DNA from: Abelmoschus esculentus
Taxonomy: Eukaryota > Streptophyta > Magnoliopsida > Malvales > Malvaceae
DNA length: 64,000 nucleotides
Direction of reading: 5' to 3'
Assembly (NCBI GenBank): GCA_035048815.1
Contig: JAUCBN010000016.1
Location: forward strand, 3,402,501-3,466,500
The position numbers were made by a program, and so were the translations under genes. Position 1 is the first letter of the stretch. Each line of letters starts with the position of its first letter. This document shows positions 12,601 to 24,760 of this stretch, piece after piece. The notes beneath the pieces were generated by a model. The model saw only the letters and a program-made list of their open reading frames with translations. It had not been told where the DNA came from and did no database searches.

Positions 12601-15600
12601 AAAACGCAAATAAGAGTCTTTTCTGAATCTTGTCATCAGTTTCACAGTTTCTTAGCCCACTTTGTAAGCCACCGTTCTTTAAGCTGTGGAAACAAATATT
12701 GCTCCTAAAAAGGAAATAGAAAGACAAACCATTTTTCCTTGTCCTCAAGCATCGGGGAAGGCTCAATTGATATCATAAATAAAACCTATTGCAGACAACA
12801 AGTATGTTATGTCCAAAGGCCGATTAACAATGGTATGGGAAAACAAAATTCATGATAATGACTTGAGATCCAGAAACATGGAACATGACTTCTTATAGAA
12901 GCTACAAGAGAACATTTGCATACAAGAATTAGAACAGACTAGAGAATATAATGGCCAAAGATATGTATATTTGTCAAAGGACATTGGATTCAAACAATGT
13001 AACCACGTATCATAGTTATGGCTACTTTTTCCTGTCCCGGATGAAGATGAATTGCTTTAATATGTACCATTTCAGAGGAGCCATTCCCAGGGGATGCTAA
13101 TTTTGAAGAAATATTATCCTATATTAATTATCATGAATTAACATCTTCATCAAGGATAGGCATTTCACATTTAGATTGGTCATGGCAGTGTGCACATCAA
13201 ACTTAAAACAATCGAATTCGAAACACTAAGATTTAATTGCTTCACATCAAGCACTTACCCTCATTGGATGCACTGCTGATCTTGGAGGAAACCCCTGAAA
13301 GAAAGAATTGAAGATGTTGATAGGATGTCAAGGTTCGTTATGATTTCCAAGTTTTGCTGGGAGCTTGAGAGGCAGTAACAGGACTAATAGCAATACCTCA
13401 GCCATTTCGATTGCAGATATACCAAGCGCCCACACATCAACCTGGAAGGAAAGAATTTTAAAATGCAAGAGGTTAGAATTTGACAACAAACTACTTTACC
13501 ACTAAGAAGCCAATTACTCCATATAAGAACTTATAAGAATCCACATGGTAAATTTTTCAGTAAATAAACAATATTTACTAGTACCAAAATCTTTTAGTAG
13601 ATGCTCTGACTAGGCACAGCCTTCCATAGGTTTTCTCAGTTTGTTTACATGCTATAACAAAGGTTAAACTTTAAAGTATGCTCCAGGTCGTACTAATAAT
13701 TGGGCTTGGATTTTTAAGGTAAAAAGTAGATGACTAACCTCCTGAAAATTTTATATTAATTATATACCTTTCCATCATACCGACTTTCCTGAATAACTTC
13801 GGGAGCCATCCAATGAGGTGTGCCAATAAACTGAAAATAAAATAAGAGTAGTCTATGTTAAAGACCGTAACATACTACATAGATTTATTAGAGTGATCTT
13901 GCACGTTAGGATATGCTTTTCTTCTCTGACCTTGAAGTTTGTGGGCTAGTTCTAAAGCTTTATTGGATGTTTGGGTTTAGTTTACTATTAATGTTGGCAG
14001 TTGTTTTTATTTGGGTTTGTTTATTAATTTTGATTATGTACGGTAAAGATCTATTATAAAATAATTCTCTGAATTTAATTTGTTTCGTTTCTAACATAAG
14101 ATTTGAATTTAATATTTGAACTTGTATATTAAGGATGTACACAATATTTTATATCAGGTGTGAACCTTTATTTTATATTAGAATTTTAGGGTGTAAAATT
14201 ATAAAATTTTAAAGATACAAATACATAATTAATTAGGGATGATAATTTGACCTACCCCGTTGGGTTCTAACCGGACCTGATAGGGGCATTTTTTTATTAT
14301 TATTAAAAAATCGTGTTCGGATCAGGTTAGGTTATTATAAAAATAAAATCGAATCGGGCTTAGGATAAAAATTTCTCGACCTGATATATTTATATATTTT
14401 TATTACATTTTTTATAAAATATTTAATATTTTATTGATTTTTTTCTAGTTCGGGTAAGGTTTAATCAGTTCTTTTATTAATATCTCGAGGTCGGATTATA
14501 AATCTTATTATTTTTGTTCAAATCGGGACATCTACAAACTCGCCCAATCATACCCCTTGCCATCCCTATAATCAATATAAAATATATATAAAAAAATTTC
14601 TAAGCATACGATCCCATTCCCATCTCTAACACCCGTCTGTGCATCCTTGTATATAATAATTCAACTCATCCCTTTGGCCTTTGTAAGGAACTGTATGGTG
14701 ACATTGATTTTTATTAAGTCATTCAAAAATTGTTCCTGAGGTATTCTATCCTAGATTTGTGTAACGACAAAGTTCAATCGAAGTATATAATCTTATGCTT
14801 GAAAGAAGTGAATCAGTTCCAAACACAGCAAAGTAGTGGGAATACTACGTACTGTATTGCGCTTTGACATGGTCCTTGTAAGCTGTGCTGCTACTCCAAA
14901 ATCACCTGTACAATAATAAAAATACCAAACAAATAGTCTATCTGGTTTTATAGTATTAGAGTATGAAAATAAAGGACAAGGCCAGATCAAGCCATAAAAG
15001 AAGTCACTTCATTCAAAATACATGGTGGAATAAGACACTACCTAAGAATTATTGTTTTCCCTTAATCATAACCCAAGGACCATTAGGATTAAAAGATGTG
15101 AGTCATGTGACTGAAACCTTGTTCAACCAATAAGGAAAAGAAGAGGCTTCAAGGAATCTCAAAATACATTTTTAAAGAGAAACACTGTTGTTCCACTGAG
15201 GTTTCGGGAAGGTTTCTTGTCCCCCATGCAGGATAAATTTTTTCTACTTCAAGGTTTATATCGTATAATTTTTTTAGAGGATAGAGTAATTACAAATTTT
15301 TCTATACTTTTTAATATGTATGTTTTGTTCTTCAACTCTAATCTTGATTTCGTCTCTGTTTATATGGCATTTCATTGCATGCAAAGGACCTGAAGTATTC
15401 TAGGGTTTCCTTCTTTGGTAAATACTAAGGTGCAGGTGGAGCAAACATAAATATTATTATGGTAACATCTGTCAAGTAAAAAATAGTTTAATCTAACTAA
15501 TTTCTAGAATCTGAACTTCCTACAATAGAAATAAGACCCGAGTATGATTAGATAAAATATGAGAAAAGTGTACTCACCCAACTTCACCTCTCCTTGTTCT

Positions 15601-17345
15601 GTTAACAAGATATTACCACCCTTAATATCTCTATGAACTTTAAAAATTGAGTGCAAATAAGCAAGGCCCTACATAAGAAGAGATTAAAAGAGACAATATG
15701 TTAATTAGAAAGTGGAGACAAATACAATGCATGAACATCCATATGGGATAGCATGCTAGAGTTCAATTGTGATTGTCTAGGGTCCCATATACATAAAAGC
15801 ACATCTGAAAACAATTAAGCCATAAATATGACATGGGAGTGAGTATTTTTAACATGCAAGTGTTGTTAATATTCCATGCAGGGATTCAAATACAGGACCG
15901 TGGCCGTGATATCGGCTGCGATATAGCGGTTTCGGTACTATCAGAAACCGTTCTTGTAGAAAATAACAATCTACAATAAGTGTAATTCATCGGTAATCTT
16001 TCACAATCGCACCAAAGCACCGCAAACGCGATTTAAATCCATAATTCCATGACCATTGTAGATTAACTATGACAGAATGATTACAAGGATGAATGTCAAT
16101 TAGGTTATCTACATGCTATAAAGGAATATCTACAAACATATCATATTAAGGTACCTTGGAACCAATTCTAATATTTCCACACTAAATGGAGTCAATAATA
16201 CCTTTAAAGCTTCACGACAGATATATGCTATCTGAGTCTCCTCTAAAGGCTCCTGTGTATCATTCATCAAATCAGCTACACTCCCACCTCCACAGTATTC
16301 CATTACTATCTGCACAAACATCGAAATAAGTTATCCCAGAAACCAATTCCACATAGAAAAAACAACTCAAACAAAATTTTGATGGAGAAAGTGGTTATAG
16401 CACCAACCCAAAGATATTCTTCCCCTGGATAGCTCCCAAAGTATCGGACAACATTTGAATGACTGCATTGCTGCAACATCTCAATTTCACCACGAATTTC
16501 TTCATACTCTTCTTCCTAAAAGAAAAAACAAGAATGCAGTAGATCATGCCTGGTGATTGATCATTGATCCAGCCAATGTCATCAACTATATCGAATACAA
16601 ACAAGAAAATCATACGTACCCCTTCGGTTAAAGATATGACCTTAACTGCAACAAGCTCTGAAGTTCTTAAATCTCTAGCCTTATAAACTGCCCCGTAAGA
16701 TCCTTTTCCTACCGCCCCAAAATCCAATATTAGTTCATTTGGCATGTAATTGGAAATACACAATTCTATGAGAGTGAGAATAATGATGATTATCACTGCA
16801 TGCAATTATAACTCACCGAGTTCATTGAGTAGCTCATATTTTGTGGAAGGATCCTCTCTAATAACGCAATCGGGAATTGAACTCACCGAAACCTTATTAT
16901 TTTGCAAGAACCTATTCTCCTCCCCTTGCATTGACGTTGTCGAAGTAGAATTCTTTTGTTTCCCAAAACCTACCTCTCCCATACTCGCCACTGCTCTGTT
17001 CACAACCACCGTTCCGCTCCCTTCACTCTCGCTCCTCACCGTTGATCTCACCACGAATGTGCCAAAACTTTCCCCATTGTCTTCTTCATCCTCCTCCTCA
17101 TCGTCGTCGACGTCCATTCCATCTCTCGATCCTATCGTTGGTATCCTAAATGAAACCGGCTTTTCGTCAAGAGAGATACGATCACGATCCGCCTTCACGA
17201 TCATGGTTCCGAAATCTCCTGAACCGCCATCGTCATTGTCAGCGTCGCCGCCAAAATGTTTGTGTTGAGCTTCTTCGTTAACGTCTTTGTACAGCTTTGT
17301 GGGTTGAGATTTACGTGTCCGACGAGACTTGGGCGTTTGCGCCAT
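9645..17345 (-). CDS. SIK1: STE20/Hippo-like MAP4K serine/threonine kinase (SIK1 type)
   Basis: Eighteen exons join in frame with GT-AG borders to about 749 aa: 17345-16817, 16708-16620, 16515-16408, 16309-16202, 15668-15578, 14905-14853, 13830-13768, 13441-13397, 13294-13259, 12785-12730, 12177-12096, 11869-11759, 11663-11513, 11051-10904, 10722-10530, 10190-9990, 9915-9830 and 9744-9645. The N-terminal 170 residues are Ser- and acid-rich. The kinase domain spans about 171-425 and has the glycine loop GKGSYGAV, the VAVK lysine (K199), HRDIKGGN, DFG (310-312) and GTPHWMAPE, the germinal-centre-kinase form. The C-terminal half is Ser/Thr-rich and ends in a conserved block (MQLPPSVYKRL ... TIRTILRL). 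The single plant homologue of Mst/Hippo acts with MOB1 in cell proliferation and expansion, and in Arabidopsis also in immune oxidative-burst signalling. All catalytic residues are intact. Introns hold TE-like inserts, notably intron 6. Confidence 0.92.
14240..14560. repeat. Dispersed CGGGTT-rich repeat in kinase intron 6
   Basis: Inside the 947-bp intron 6 of the SIK1-type gene is a segment rich in degenerate words such as GTTGGGTTC, CGAATCGGGC, GATCAGGTTAGG and CGACCTGATA. The same compositional signature returns at 26334-26870, 60050-60290 and 62840-62940. This is the usual look of old degenerate plant repeats. No ends or target duplication could be found. Confidence 0.4.
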
Positions 17346-18163
17346 TTCTTTTTTGCTCTGTTGGCTAGTGCCTGAAGAGGTCAGATCGCCGGAAGTAGTG
17401 AACGTAGAAGTCGAAGATTGGCGTTTAAGCTGAAATCAGAATAACTGTAATTTGTTAAATTAGAAATTTTAATGAGCCCCCACCACGTGTCACCCAATTG
17501 TCATTTTTTGAGACTTTTCTAGTTCAAGCCTAATGCTAGATTTGGAGTACTTCCCGCTATTAATAGAAACAAGAGGTTCCGATTTATGATTTAAAATTCG
17601 ATGTTAAAATTTAAATTTTTAATATTAGATCATAAAATAGTGAAAATGATTAGAGATATCAATTTTTTAACATAATACACAATTAACAACAAGATATTGT
17701 TAGAATTAGAGACACTGTTATGATTGAATGTTAAGAGCGGATAAGTTATTTAATTTTAAAAATATAAAAATTTATTAAATATTTAAATTTAAAATTAAAG
17801 AATAACATTTAATTTATCTAATGTTTAAAATAATAAAAAATTAAATTATCGTTGAACCGAAAAATTGAAGGAGCCAAATTAAGATTTTAGACACTTTTAT
17901 TAACGATATTGGAAAACAAAAATTTTTAATATAAATTTTTAAAATTTTAAAGAGATTAATTTTTTAAAGAAAATTTATATTAAAAATTAAACTATCATAT
18001 GCTTTCATGAATACAAGCAGAACCAATGGAAAATTGTACATGGTAAAGTTTCTTATTTGATGCCATCAAGTGCCAAAATATTCCGGAAAAATACAGTCAG
18101 TGGATGTATTCAGGAAAGAAAACTTGAAAGTGCTGCTAAGATACCAAATCCGCCACCATTTGG
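17346..18163. other. Kinase promoter and COQ4 3' flank
   Basis: The first 100 bases upstream of 17345 are less AT-rich and are the likely 5' UTR and core promoter of the kinase gene. From about 17580 to 18000 the DNA is AT-rich with no coding signal. The last 150 bases are the expected 3' UTR of COQ4. Confidence 0.5.
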
Positions 18164-19622
18164 TTATTTATGGGGACTAGGAGCTGGAATTATCCCCCAT
18201 TTCCTTCGAACATCCTCCAAATCTTCATGAAAGTGCTGCTCGTAATACACGCACATGAGATCGGTACAGTGAAAACCAGCCTTGACAGCCCATGGGAAAT
18301 AATGCTGGAAGAACAATGCTCTTTGCTTCTGGTTAAACCTTGATGTCCCACCTACTACGGAAAGCAGGCACATGGGGAGATGCATTTGCTCAAACTCAAT
18401 AATCTTCAATGCAGATTCACCAATCAAGTTGGTAGGAAGGCCGAAAAGGGTATGCCAGAAGTCATGCACCTCACGAGCCCGCATAGCCACATATGCAAGT
18501 TCATCTGTGTCCATGAACCGCACTGGTGGCCTGTCGTCAGGGGAAAAATTTCTGGATCCCATGAACCTGGCATATGCAGCACCAAAAGTGTTCTCTGGTA
18601 GATCCCATGCATGACCCACGTTTGAAGATATAACGCGCGGCTGCTCAAGGACTACTGCCTGTTAAAGAACCTTGGTTATGGACAAAAGCTAAAAGATGTC
18701 AATCATGATAATTCAAATACAAGCCCAACATGAATAAAACAATGTGGATGACTGGATGAGGATGACCAAGGAAACCAGGGTGCTTGAACCATCAAGCAGC
18801 TTACTGACCAAAAAAGAATGCAGCAGATTAATATCACAAGCAAACTCCGTATTTCCGATCATGAAATCGGATGCTTAAGCTCCGATTTTACAAATTGGAC
18901 ACAGATGTAGCGCAAGAAACACATTAATGAAGGGCTACGAGACAGTCTTCATTCCTCAAAAACCAACAAAGAAAGAGAGTATCTTTGCATCTAGCATTCC
19001 TCACTAAATTCTAAGGACACTTACCAAAAAAATCATATTGATGATTGATCACATCCATGAATTAGCTTCAAATGTTAAGAATATAATTAAGACCTAGCAA
19101 CACTGATTAAAATTAGCATTTCCCATCACCAGATAGCAAGATTACTATGAATAATAGTCTATGATTAAGTCTTTAAATTACATATCTTAAAGTATATAGC
19201 TTTGTAAGTCCAATGCCAAGACATAAAGTTCCATTTTTTTTCCCTCTTTAACCCATTTAAGTTTCTAATTCAACATTCTGAATTCTCAAACAAAATCCCT
19301 CTCAATGCAAAACTATTGAAGCAAGTATATAAATGGAGCAATAAAAACTGTTTTTTTTTCTCTTAAAAGAACCATTATTTATCGTAAAATTTAAGGAGTA
19401 AATACATAGAATAGGAGTGATACAGAAAGAGAGACTGACTCTGCCTTCGGGATTCCTTTTCATTCTCTCAAGAACTCTTTCAAAAGCAGGCTTTCCAGTT
19501 GTCTCCCCTAGAGCAGCTATTAAATCCGCCCTTCGTGGATCAAGCAACGCACCCACCGCCGAACCTACTGCAACCGCCGCCTGCTGCCATGGTCTCAGCT
19601 TAATTCGAGCACGTCCAATCAT
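18164..19622 (-). CDS. COQ4: Ubiquinone biosynthesis protein COQ4, mitochondrial
   Basis: Two exons (19622-19440 and 18658-18164) join after codon 61 to give 225 aa, the usual size of plant COQ4. Blocks typical of the family include LGETTGKPAFERVLERMKRNPEGR, VGHAWDLP and RFMDTDELAYVAMR. The metal-binding motif HDxxH-(11)-E is present, with H126, D127, H130 and E142. COQ4 organises the coenzyme Q synthome on the matrix side of the inner mitochondrial membrane, and it has been proposed to act in C1 decarboxylation and hydroxylation of the ring. The N-terminus (MIGRARIKLRPWQQA) is Arg/Lys-rich and amphipathic, consistent with import, though a targeting presequence is short. The intron (781 bp) uses GTCAGT as donor and AACAG as acceptor. 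Nothing appears broken. Confidence 0.93.
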
Positions 19623-22429
19623 TCCTAATTGCTAAAAATTAAGGGGGGGTAAACTTTTAATCAAAGAAGTCTTTGGGTTAACAGAGTTTGAATTCGAAAT
19701 TCGGATAAAAGGAAGAAAAAATCAAAACGGAATTCTGGGAAGAGAAGAAATGGTATCGGAGATAGAGAAGAGTGAAAAGGCGCGTTATGATCGCCGGCGG
19801 TGGAGTGGTTGCAAAAGCCCCAAGCGAAGGCTAAAAGTTTAATTTAGAAGGTTTGTTCCATTTCATTACTGGCCCAAACATACTGGGCTGAAAGGAGCCC
19901 AAAATAGAGGTAGACAACTCCTTTTTTTTATAACCACGTGTCTGTATGGGTAAACAAAACTCGACATGAAAAATTAAATTATTTAATTTGATTTAACGTA
20001 AAAAAAAAAACTTAAATTTTAATTTTTGATTTTAATTTTAATTTTTATAGAAAATTTAAAATTAAATTTAAGTTATAAAATAATAATTCGAATAACTCAA
20101 AAACTGATTTTCAAACTCTAATAATCCCTCAATTTTATATATATATAGAATTTGAAAAAATAAATGAAAAAGAGACATGTCAAATTGATGTATCTTAATA
20201 AATTAAATGAAGTTAATTAACCCCAACTTTTAACATAGATCCGCCCATAGTAATGCTATAGGTTTTCATTATGGTAAGTTAATGCTATAGTTTATTATTT
20301 TTTATGATTTAATATTTAAATAGGTACTCAAATTATGTTTGTAGATTATTTTAGTGTTTTGACTACTTTTAACTCTAAATAGATGTTTAAAATTTTAATT
20401 TAAATTATTTTAAGTGTTTAATCATTAATAAAAAAATCGTTGTCAATAAAAATATGACAAATGATAAGTTTTAATTTTTAATTTTTTTAATTATTTTTTA
20501 GATAAAAGTAAAATTTTATTTTTAATTGTCAGTTTTAAATTCTTACAAAATTGTCCTAAATTCCTAACTAAAACTCCAAATCTTCAAATCATCATCGTTG
20601 TCATTGTTTATTATCTCCTCAAAAACTATCATTACCGTCGTTGGACCACTATGCTCGTTTTCCTCAAATTAATGATTGCCTATGAGCGACAGTAGGTATA
20701 TCGTCGATTTCATTTTTGCGATTTTGTTTTTTTTTCGATGTTAAGAAGTCAATCGACACACTTACCGCCGATTAACTACAATGAATGGTTAGGGAAAACG
20801 ATCGTGGTAGTAAGATGACGATAGTGGTGGTCTCCAATGATACAGTAAACTGTGATAATGATGATAAATTGAAATTTTGGGGTTCGGAGTCAGAGATTTG
20901 AGATTATTTTATAAAGATTTAACTTTTTTTATTTTTTTAAATTAAGTTAAAAAAATAAAAAGCAATAGCAATTAATTGTTAGGCACTTAAAATTAACACA
21001 ATTGAAACTTTAGACACAAAAAATGATCGATAAACATGGTTTGGGCACATATTTGAGAATTAAGCCTTTTCTTATTTCTCTTCCAGTTTTCAGGATCTCG
21101 TCTTGATTAATTCAGACTGACCTGCGTCACATATTTAATTTTGATGTTCATCTCTCATCAAAGATTTTCTGTATATATAACGTCTCAAACTTAAAACTTA
21201 CTTAAACAAAACCAAATTGTTTATTACTTGGATCAATCTCAGTCGATTACTCGTTTAAAATATACAAAATTGTATGGTATCAATTATTTCATGTCTTGGT
21301 GGAAACCATGTGAAGAATGAGCAAATAATTTTGTAGTGGTGATTTAAATGTTATAATATATTAAAATATAGATATTACTTTCGGCTACACAGGATCATAT
21401 TTTTTTTCTTTAATTTTGATTGGTTATTAGAATCGACACTTTAGAAAAAGGTGACAGAAGTAACTCTCATCCATTGCTTCAAGTCCAATTCAAGCTTTGT
21501 CTACAGACATGGAAATATATATTCATTGATTTTTCTTTTAAACCTTTATAGATCATTATGGTTATATTATAGGTTAAATACACATTATCAGCATCTAATT
21601 ATCTTTTTAGTTTTATTTTGGTCATTATATTTTATAATTTTTATTATATTACTTAAATTTTTAGATTGTTTATGTTTTAGTCACTTTAAATTATTTTTAT
21701 AACATGATATAACATTCTTTTAATATAAAAATAAATTTATATTAGTCTTATTAAATTTAAAATATTTAAAAAATATTATTTTTACACCCAAAACCATCCA
21801 AATGGCCTTAAATGTGGTGGCCATTTACTGATTAACGATTTTTTAAAATTCAAACGATCTTAAATTTTATCACTATCAGAGAAATAATATACTAAGAGAC
21901 GATTTTCATTCAACGTGAAAGAGAAAGATCGACGAAAATAAAATTGTTTTGACTAATTTGTGAACTTAAAATTATATTTTCATAAATTGAGGTCAGATTC
22001 AAAATTAGTACGTTTTGAGGAAATGACTAATAAAATTTAAAATTGAACGTCCATCACCTATAGTAATTGGTGGATGGGGTCCAGAAATGATAAATGGAAG
22101 ACATGTGGTAAAGATCATAGATAGAAAGTTTTGGTTTTATTTTAAATTTTTTATTTAAATTATTTTTATTTTTAATAATAATAATTGTCACGTCATAAGA
22201 AAATAATAGTGAAATAATTTAGAGCGATTAAAATACAAGCGATCCAAAAATTTAGTTAATAAGTTAAACATTTTCGAAATTAAATGATTAAAATAAAAGC
22301 GAGAAGCTAGTTCAATAATAAACGCTGTAATTTACCTATTATGAATACATATATTTTATTTAAATTTTGATATATGTTCGAATATAATTGATGGAAATAA
22401 GTGTTTCCATTTAAGAGCACATTGAAGAG
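19623..22429. other. Gene-poor AT-rich spacer
   Basis: No gene is supported over 2.8 kb. The first 250 bases are the COQ4 5' flank. Between about 20300 and 21060 there is a segment with the composition of a degenerate repeat (words like AAGTGTTTAATCATTAATAAAAAAATC at the left, and GCAATTAATTGTTAGGCACTTAAAATT at the right). Its middle is less AT-rich, and no clean ends were found. The 21590-22330 stretch contains similar short repeated words. Confidence 0.45.
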
Positions 22430-22503
22430 GCTGGAATAGCTCAGTTGGTTAGAGTGTGTGGCTGTTAACCACAAGGTCGAAGGTTGAAGCCCTCCTTCAA
22501 GCG
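22430..22503 (+). tRNA. tRNA-Asn(GUU)-like gene, probably decayed
   Basis: The 74-nt segment starts GCTGGAATAGCTCAGTTGG and has the anticodon arm TGGCTGTTAACCACA with a GTT anticodon, as in nuclear plant tRNA-Asn. The A box (TAGCTCAGTTGG) is intact. The T arm departs from the norm: the expected GGTTCGAnnCC B box reads GGTTGAAGCCC, the T stem has an A-C mismatch, and the acceptor stem has a G-A mismatch at 4:69. RNA polymerase III transcription and tRNA folding would both suffer, so a pseudo-tRNA is more likely than a working gene. No T-run terminator follows immediately, but TTTTTG occurs about 7 bases downstream. Confidence 0.75.
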
Positions 22504-22859
22504 ATTTCCTTTTTGTTTTTTCGCACTGTCAGTCAAGGTTGGTTAACCAGCTCTTCGCCTACCATAAAGTGTTTGGTTTTCTTATTTACACGGTCTACCT
22601 GTAAATTCAACTCAACGAGTTTTCCAGTTAAGGCTGTGATGAACAGCAGACATTGAATTAGATGTAAATCTGTCTCTAAAATTTTACGCATTCTTTCTTT
22701 CTGGAAAACTGCTCACAGCTCACTCATCTCATTTCATAATGATTCATCAACCTAAGCTCTGAGTTTGAAATGGTCAGCTCTGCACACTTTATAATGGACT
22801 TGTACATATTTTTTTATGAACCAAAAAGGCAAAATTAGAACAAAATGACCTAGACGGAA
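22504..22859. other. Spacer and 3' flank of the F-box gene
   Basis: No gene is seen. This is the likely 3' UTR and terminator region of the minus-strand F-box/kelch gene. The open frame at 22456-22656 overlaps the tRNA and is not credible. Confidence 0.5.
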
Positions 22860-23921
22860 TCAAATTTCTGCATTGCAGCCTGATTGGACAAACCCAGAAT
22901 ACTCATCAGGCACATGGAGTTTCTCAAGTGTACTGTTTTCAACCATGTAAAAACCATGGGGTGCACCTTGATACTCCGACCCTGTAATCAAAACCCGACC
23001 TTCAAACCAAATACCACAGGCTCCGATTCGAACGGCAGGGTTCACATCTGCCCAATTCACCAATTTCCCGTCATTCCCGATCCCGACACACGATCTCGGG
23101 AACCGACCGGCTTCCCAAACCCTTTCGACACGCCTCCATTGACCTGAAATTAACCCGTAGACATCACCGCTGTCTTCAAATTGACCTTGGCTCTCCGTTC
23201 TGTATCCACTCACGACCCAGAACTCGTCTTCCCCAATCACCACGCCTTCGCACTCGTCTCGCTCTTGACTCATCTCTCCCAATTGACTCCACTCGTCATT
23301 TCTCAAGTCATAAACCCACGCGGTTCTTAAGGCGTTCTTGTTCTCGTCATGTCCGCCCGCGATAAAAATCCGACCCGAACATGCCCCGATTGCAAAGAAC
23401 GATCTTTTCGACGGCATATCATTCCCTTGTCTCCATTGCCGAGTCATGAAATCGTAGATAAAAACGTCACTCACCGGATCGTAGCTCACCGGGTCCCACC
23501 CACCCATCACTACGAGCTTTCCCTCGCAGCTTGCTAACTGACAGAACAAAGGCAACCCATTTGGGTACCTGGGAACCGGAGCTAGGTTATCCCAACTCCG
23601 ACTCACCGGGTCAAACACAGCAATTCCATAATTCTGAGGTACAGCCGTTTTTTTAGGTCCAGTCACGATTCCACCATTAAAGGCTAGAACCAAACAAGCG
23701 ACTTTTTGAGTGTACCCTAGCCTTTTGCGGTGATAATAAAAATCGAGACTTTGTAGCAAATCCCGCCATCGATGACAAACTCGAGAGGCGAGTCCATAAG
23801 CCGTGTAAGGAAGCCGAGATAAACACTCAAGACCGAGTTCTTCAGGTAAACCCGGAAGCAACTCAGTTGAAAACTCAAAACTTTCCATTCCTTTAAAGTT
23901 TCTAGAAGGTTTTAACTCCAT
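22860..23921 (-). CDS. F-box/kelch-repeat protein, KISS ME DEADLY type
   Basis: This is a single-exon gene of 353 aa from the ATG at 23921. An N-terminal F-box (LPGLPEELGLECLSRLPYTA..., ending near FYYHRKRLG) is followed by the VACLVLAFNG block and about four kelch motifs with paired glycines (VVMGGWDP, FIAGGHD, WVVSGYR, VLITGSEY). KMD proteins are substrate receptors of SCF ubiquitin ligases. In Arabidopsis they target type-B response regulators (cytokinin signalling) and phenylalanine ammonia-lyases (phenylpropanoids). Which paralogue this is remains open. Start choice: the frame is open to an ATG at 24011, but a TATA box at 23957-23964 lies between, so that ATG is probably not transcribed. 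The next in-frame ATG at 23888 (context AAAGGAATGGA) is a good alternative giving 342 aa and a more normal 5' UTR length. Confidence 0.88.
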   Translation of the reverse strand: MELKPSRNFKGMESFEFSTELLPGLPEELGLECLSRLPYTAYGLASRVCHRWRDLLQSLDFYYHRKRLGYTQKVACLVLAFNGGIVTGPKKTAVPQNYGIAVFDPVSRSWDNLAPVPRYPNGLPLFCQLASCEGKLVVMGGWDPVSYDPVSDVFIYDFMTRQWRQGNDMPSKRSFFAIGACSGRIFIAGGHDENKNALRTAWVYDLRNDEWSQLGEMSQERDECEGVVIGEDEFWVVSGYRTESQGQFEDSGDVYGLISGQWRRVERVWEAGRFPRSCVGIGNDGKLVNWADVNPAVRIGACGIWFEGRVLITGSEYQGAPHGFYMVENSTLEKLHVPDEYSGFVQSGCNAEI

Positions 23922-23956
23922 TGAAATACTGCAAAACAAAGCTAGCAGCAACCTCT

Positions 23957-23964
23957 TATTTATA
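23957..23964 (-). promoter_or_regulatory. TATA box of the F-box/kelch gene
   Basis: The minus strand reads TATAAATA here, 36-43 bases upstream of the ATG at 23921. A start site about 30 bases downstream would leave a very short leader for that ATG and about 40 nt for the ATG at 23888. Confidence 0.6.
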
Positions 23965-23995
23965 AACAAAAAAGAACATCTCTTTGATTGAGTGA

Positions 23996-24001
23996 CACGT
24001 G
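23996..24001 (-). promoter_or_regulatory. G-box CACGTG
   Basis: A palindromic CACGTG within TGACACGTGTAC lies about 35 bases upstream of the putative TATA box. G-boxes bind bZIP and bHLH factors. The extended context is compatible with ABA or light response. Confidence 0.5.
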
Positions 24002-24083
24002 TACAGTTCACCTTGTTTCATGCCGCTCCAGGAGATCATCTGGACTACCTTTATGGCAGAGAAGATTACAAACGAAGGGATCA

Positions 24084-24089
24084 CACGTG
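24084..24089 (-). promoter_or_regulatory. Second G-box/ABRE-like CACGTG
   Basis: ACACGTGGC, a strong ABRE-type core, lies about 88 bases from the first G-box. Paired ABREs are the usual arrangement for ABA-responsive promoters, so ABA control of the F-box gene is a reasonable inference, not a demonstrated fact. Confidence 0.5.
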
Positions 24090-24760
24090 GCAGATATCTG
24101 CTTCCGTGATTCATATTAGCGGGTCCCATTCTCATCAGATCGTTCGGTCCTGGTTTGATCAAGTAAATGTGAAACCGGAACCCGATGATGCCGATACGGC
24201 GCAACTCATTTAAGGGACTAATCATTTATATATAAAAATAATATTATTATTTAAAATTTTAATATAAAATAATACATTTTCATCTGAATAATAATCATAT
24301 AATTTATTAATTTCTTTTCTTAAATGATATTTATTTTCTTAGTATATATCCAACAAAACTGATAGTAATTGACGCCGACCATATATAAAACCTTCTAGAG
24401 AGAAATGGATGGATTGGATGGGAAAGCCATGACAAAATTGCCAGGCTCCAATGCAATGGAATCAAATTCAATTTCTATTTCCCTTTGATTTTTTAATATT
24501 TAATAAATAAATAAATAAATATAATATTTCAATTACATTAACCAGTAATACACGTGGCAAGGTTGGATGTTATTACTTTAATAATTTATCGGATTCTATC
24601 ATTTTCGTTTTTTATTAATAAATAATTATATTCTTGTGACACGATCTACTTTACCTTTTGATACGTTTTTCTGTCATTTGACATGTTTTTTTGTTTTTTT
24701 TAAGGTTGGATCTAACGACAACGTGAATGATCAAGATTGCGCTTATTTGTTATCACGATG

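Noticed and set aside
16750..17268. 172-codon plus frame opposite kinase exon 1
   Set aside because: It is the antisense shadow of the Ser/Asp/Glu-rich first exon; Ser runs arise from antisense of the acidic codons.
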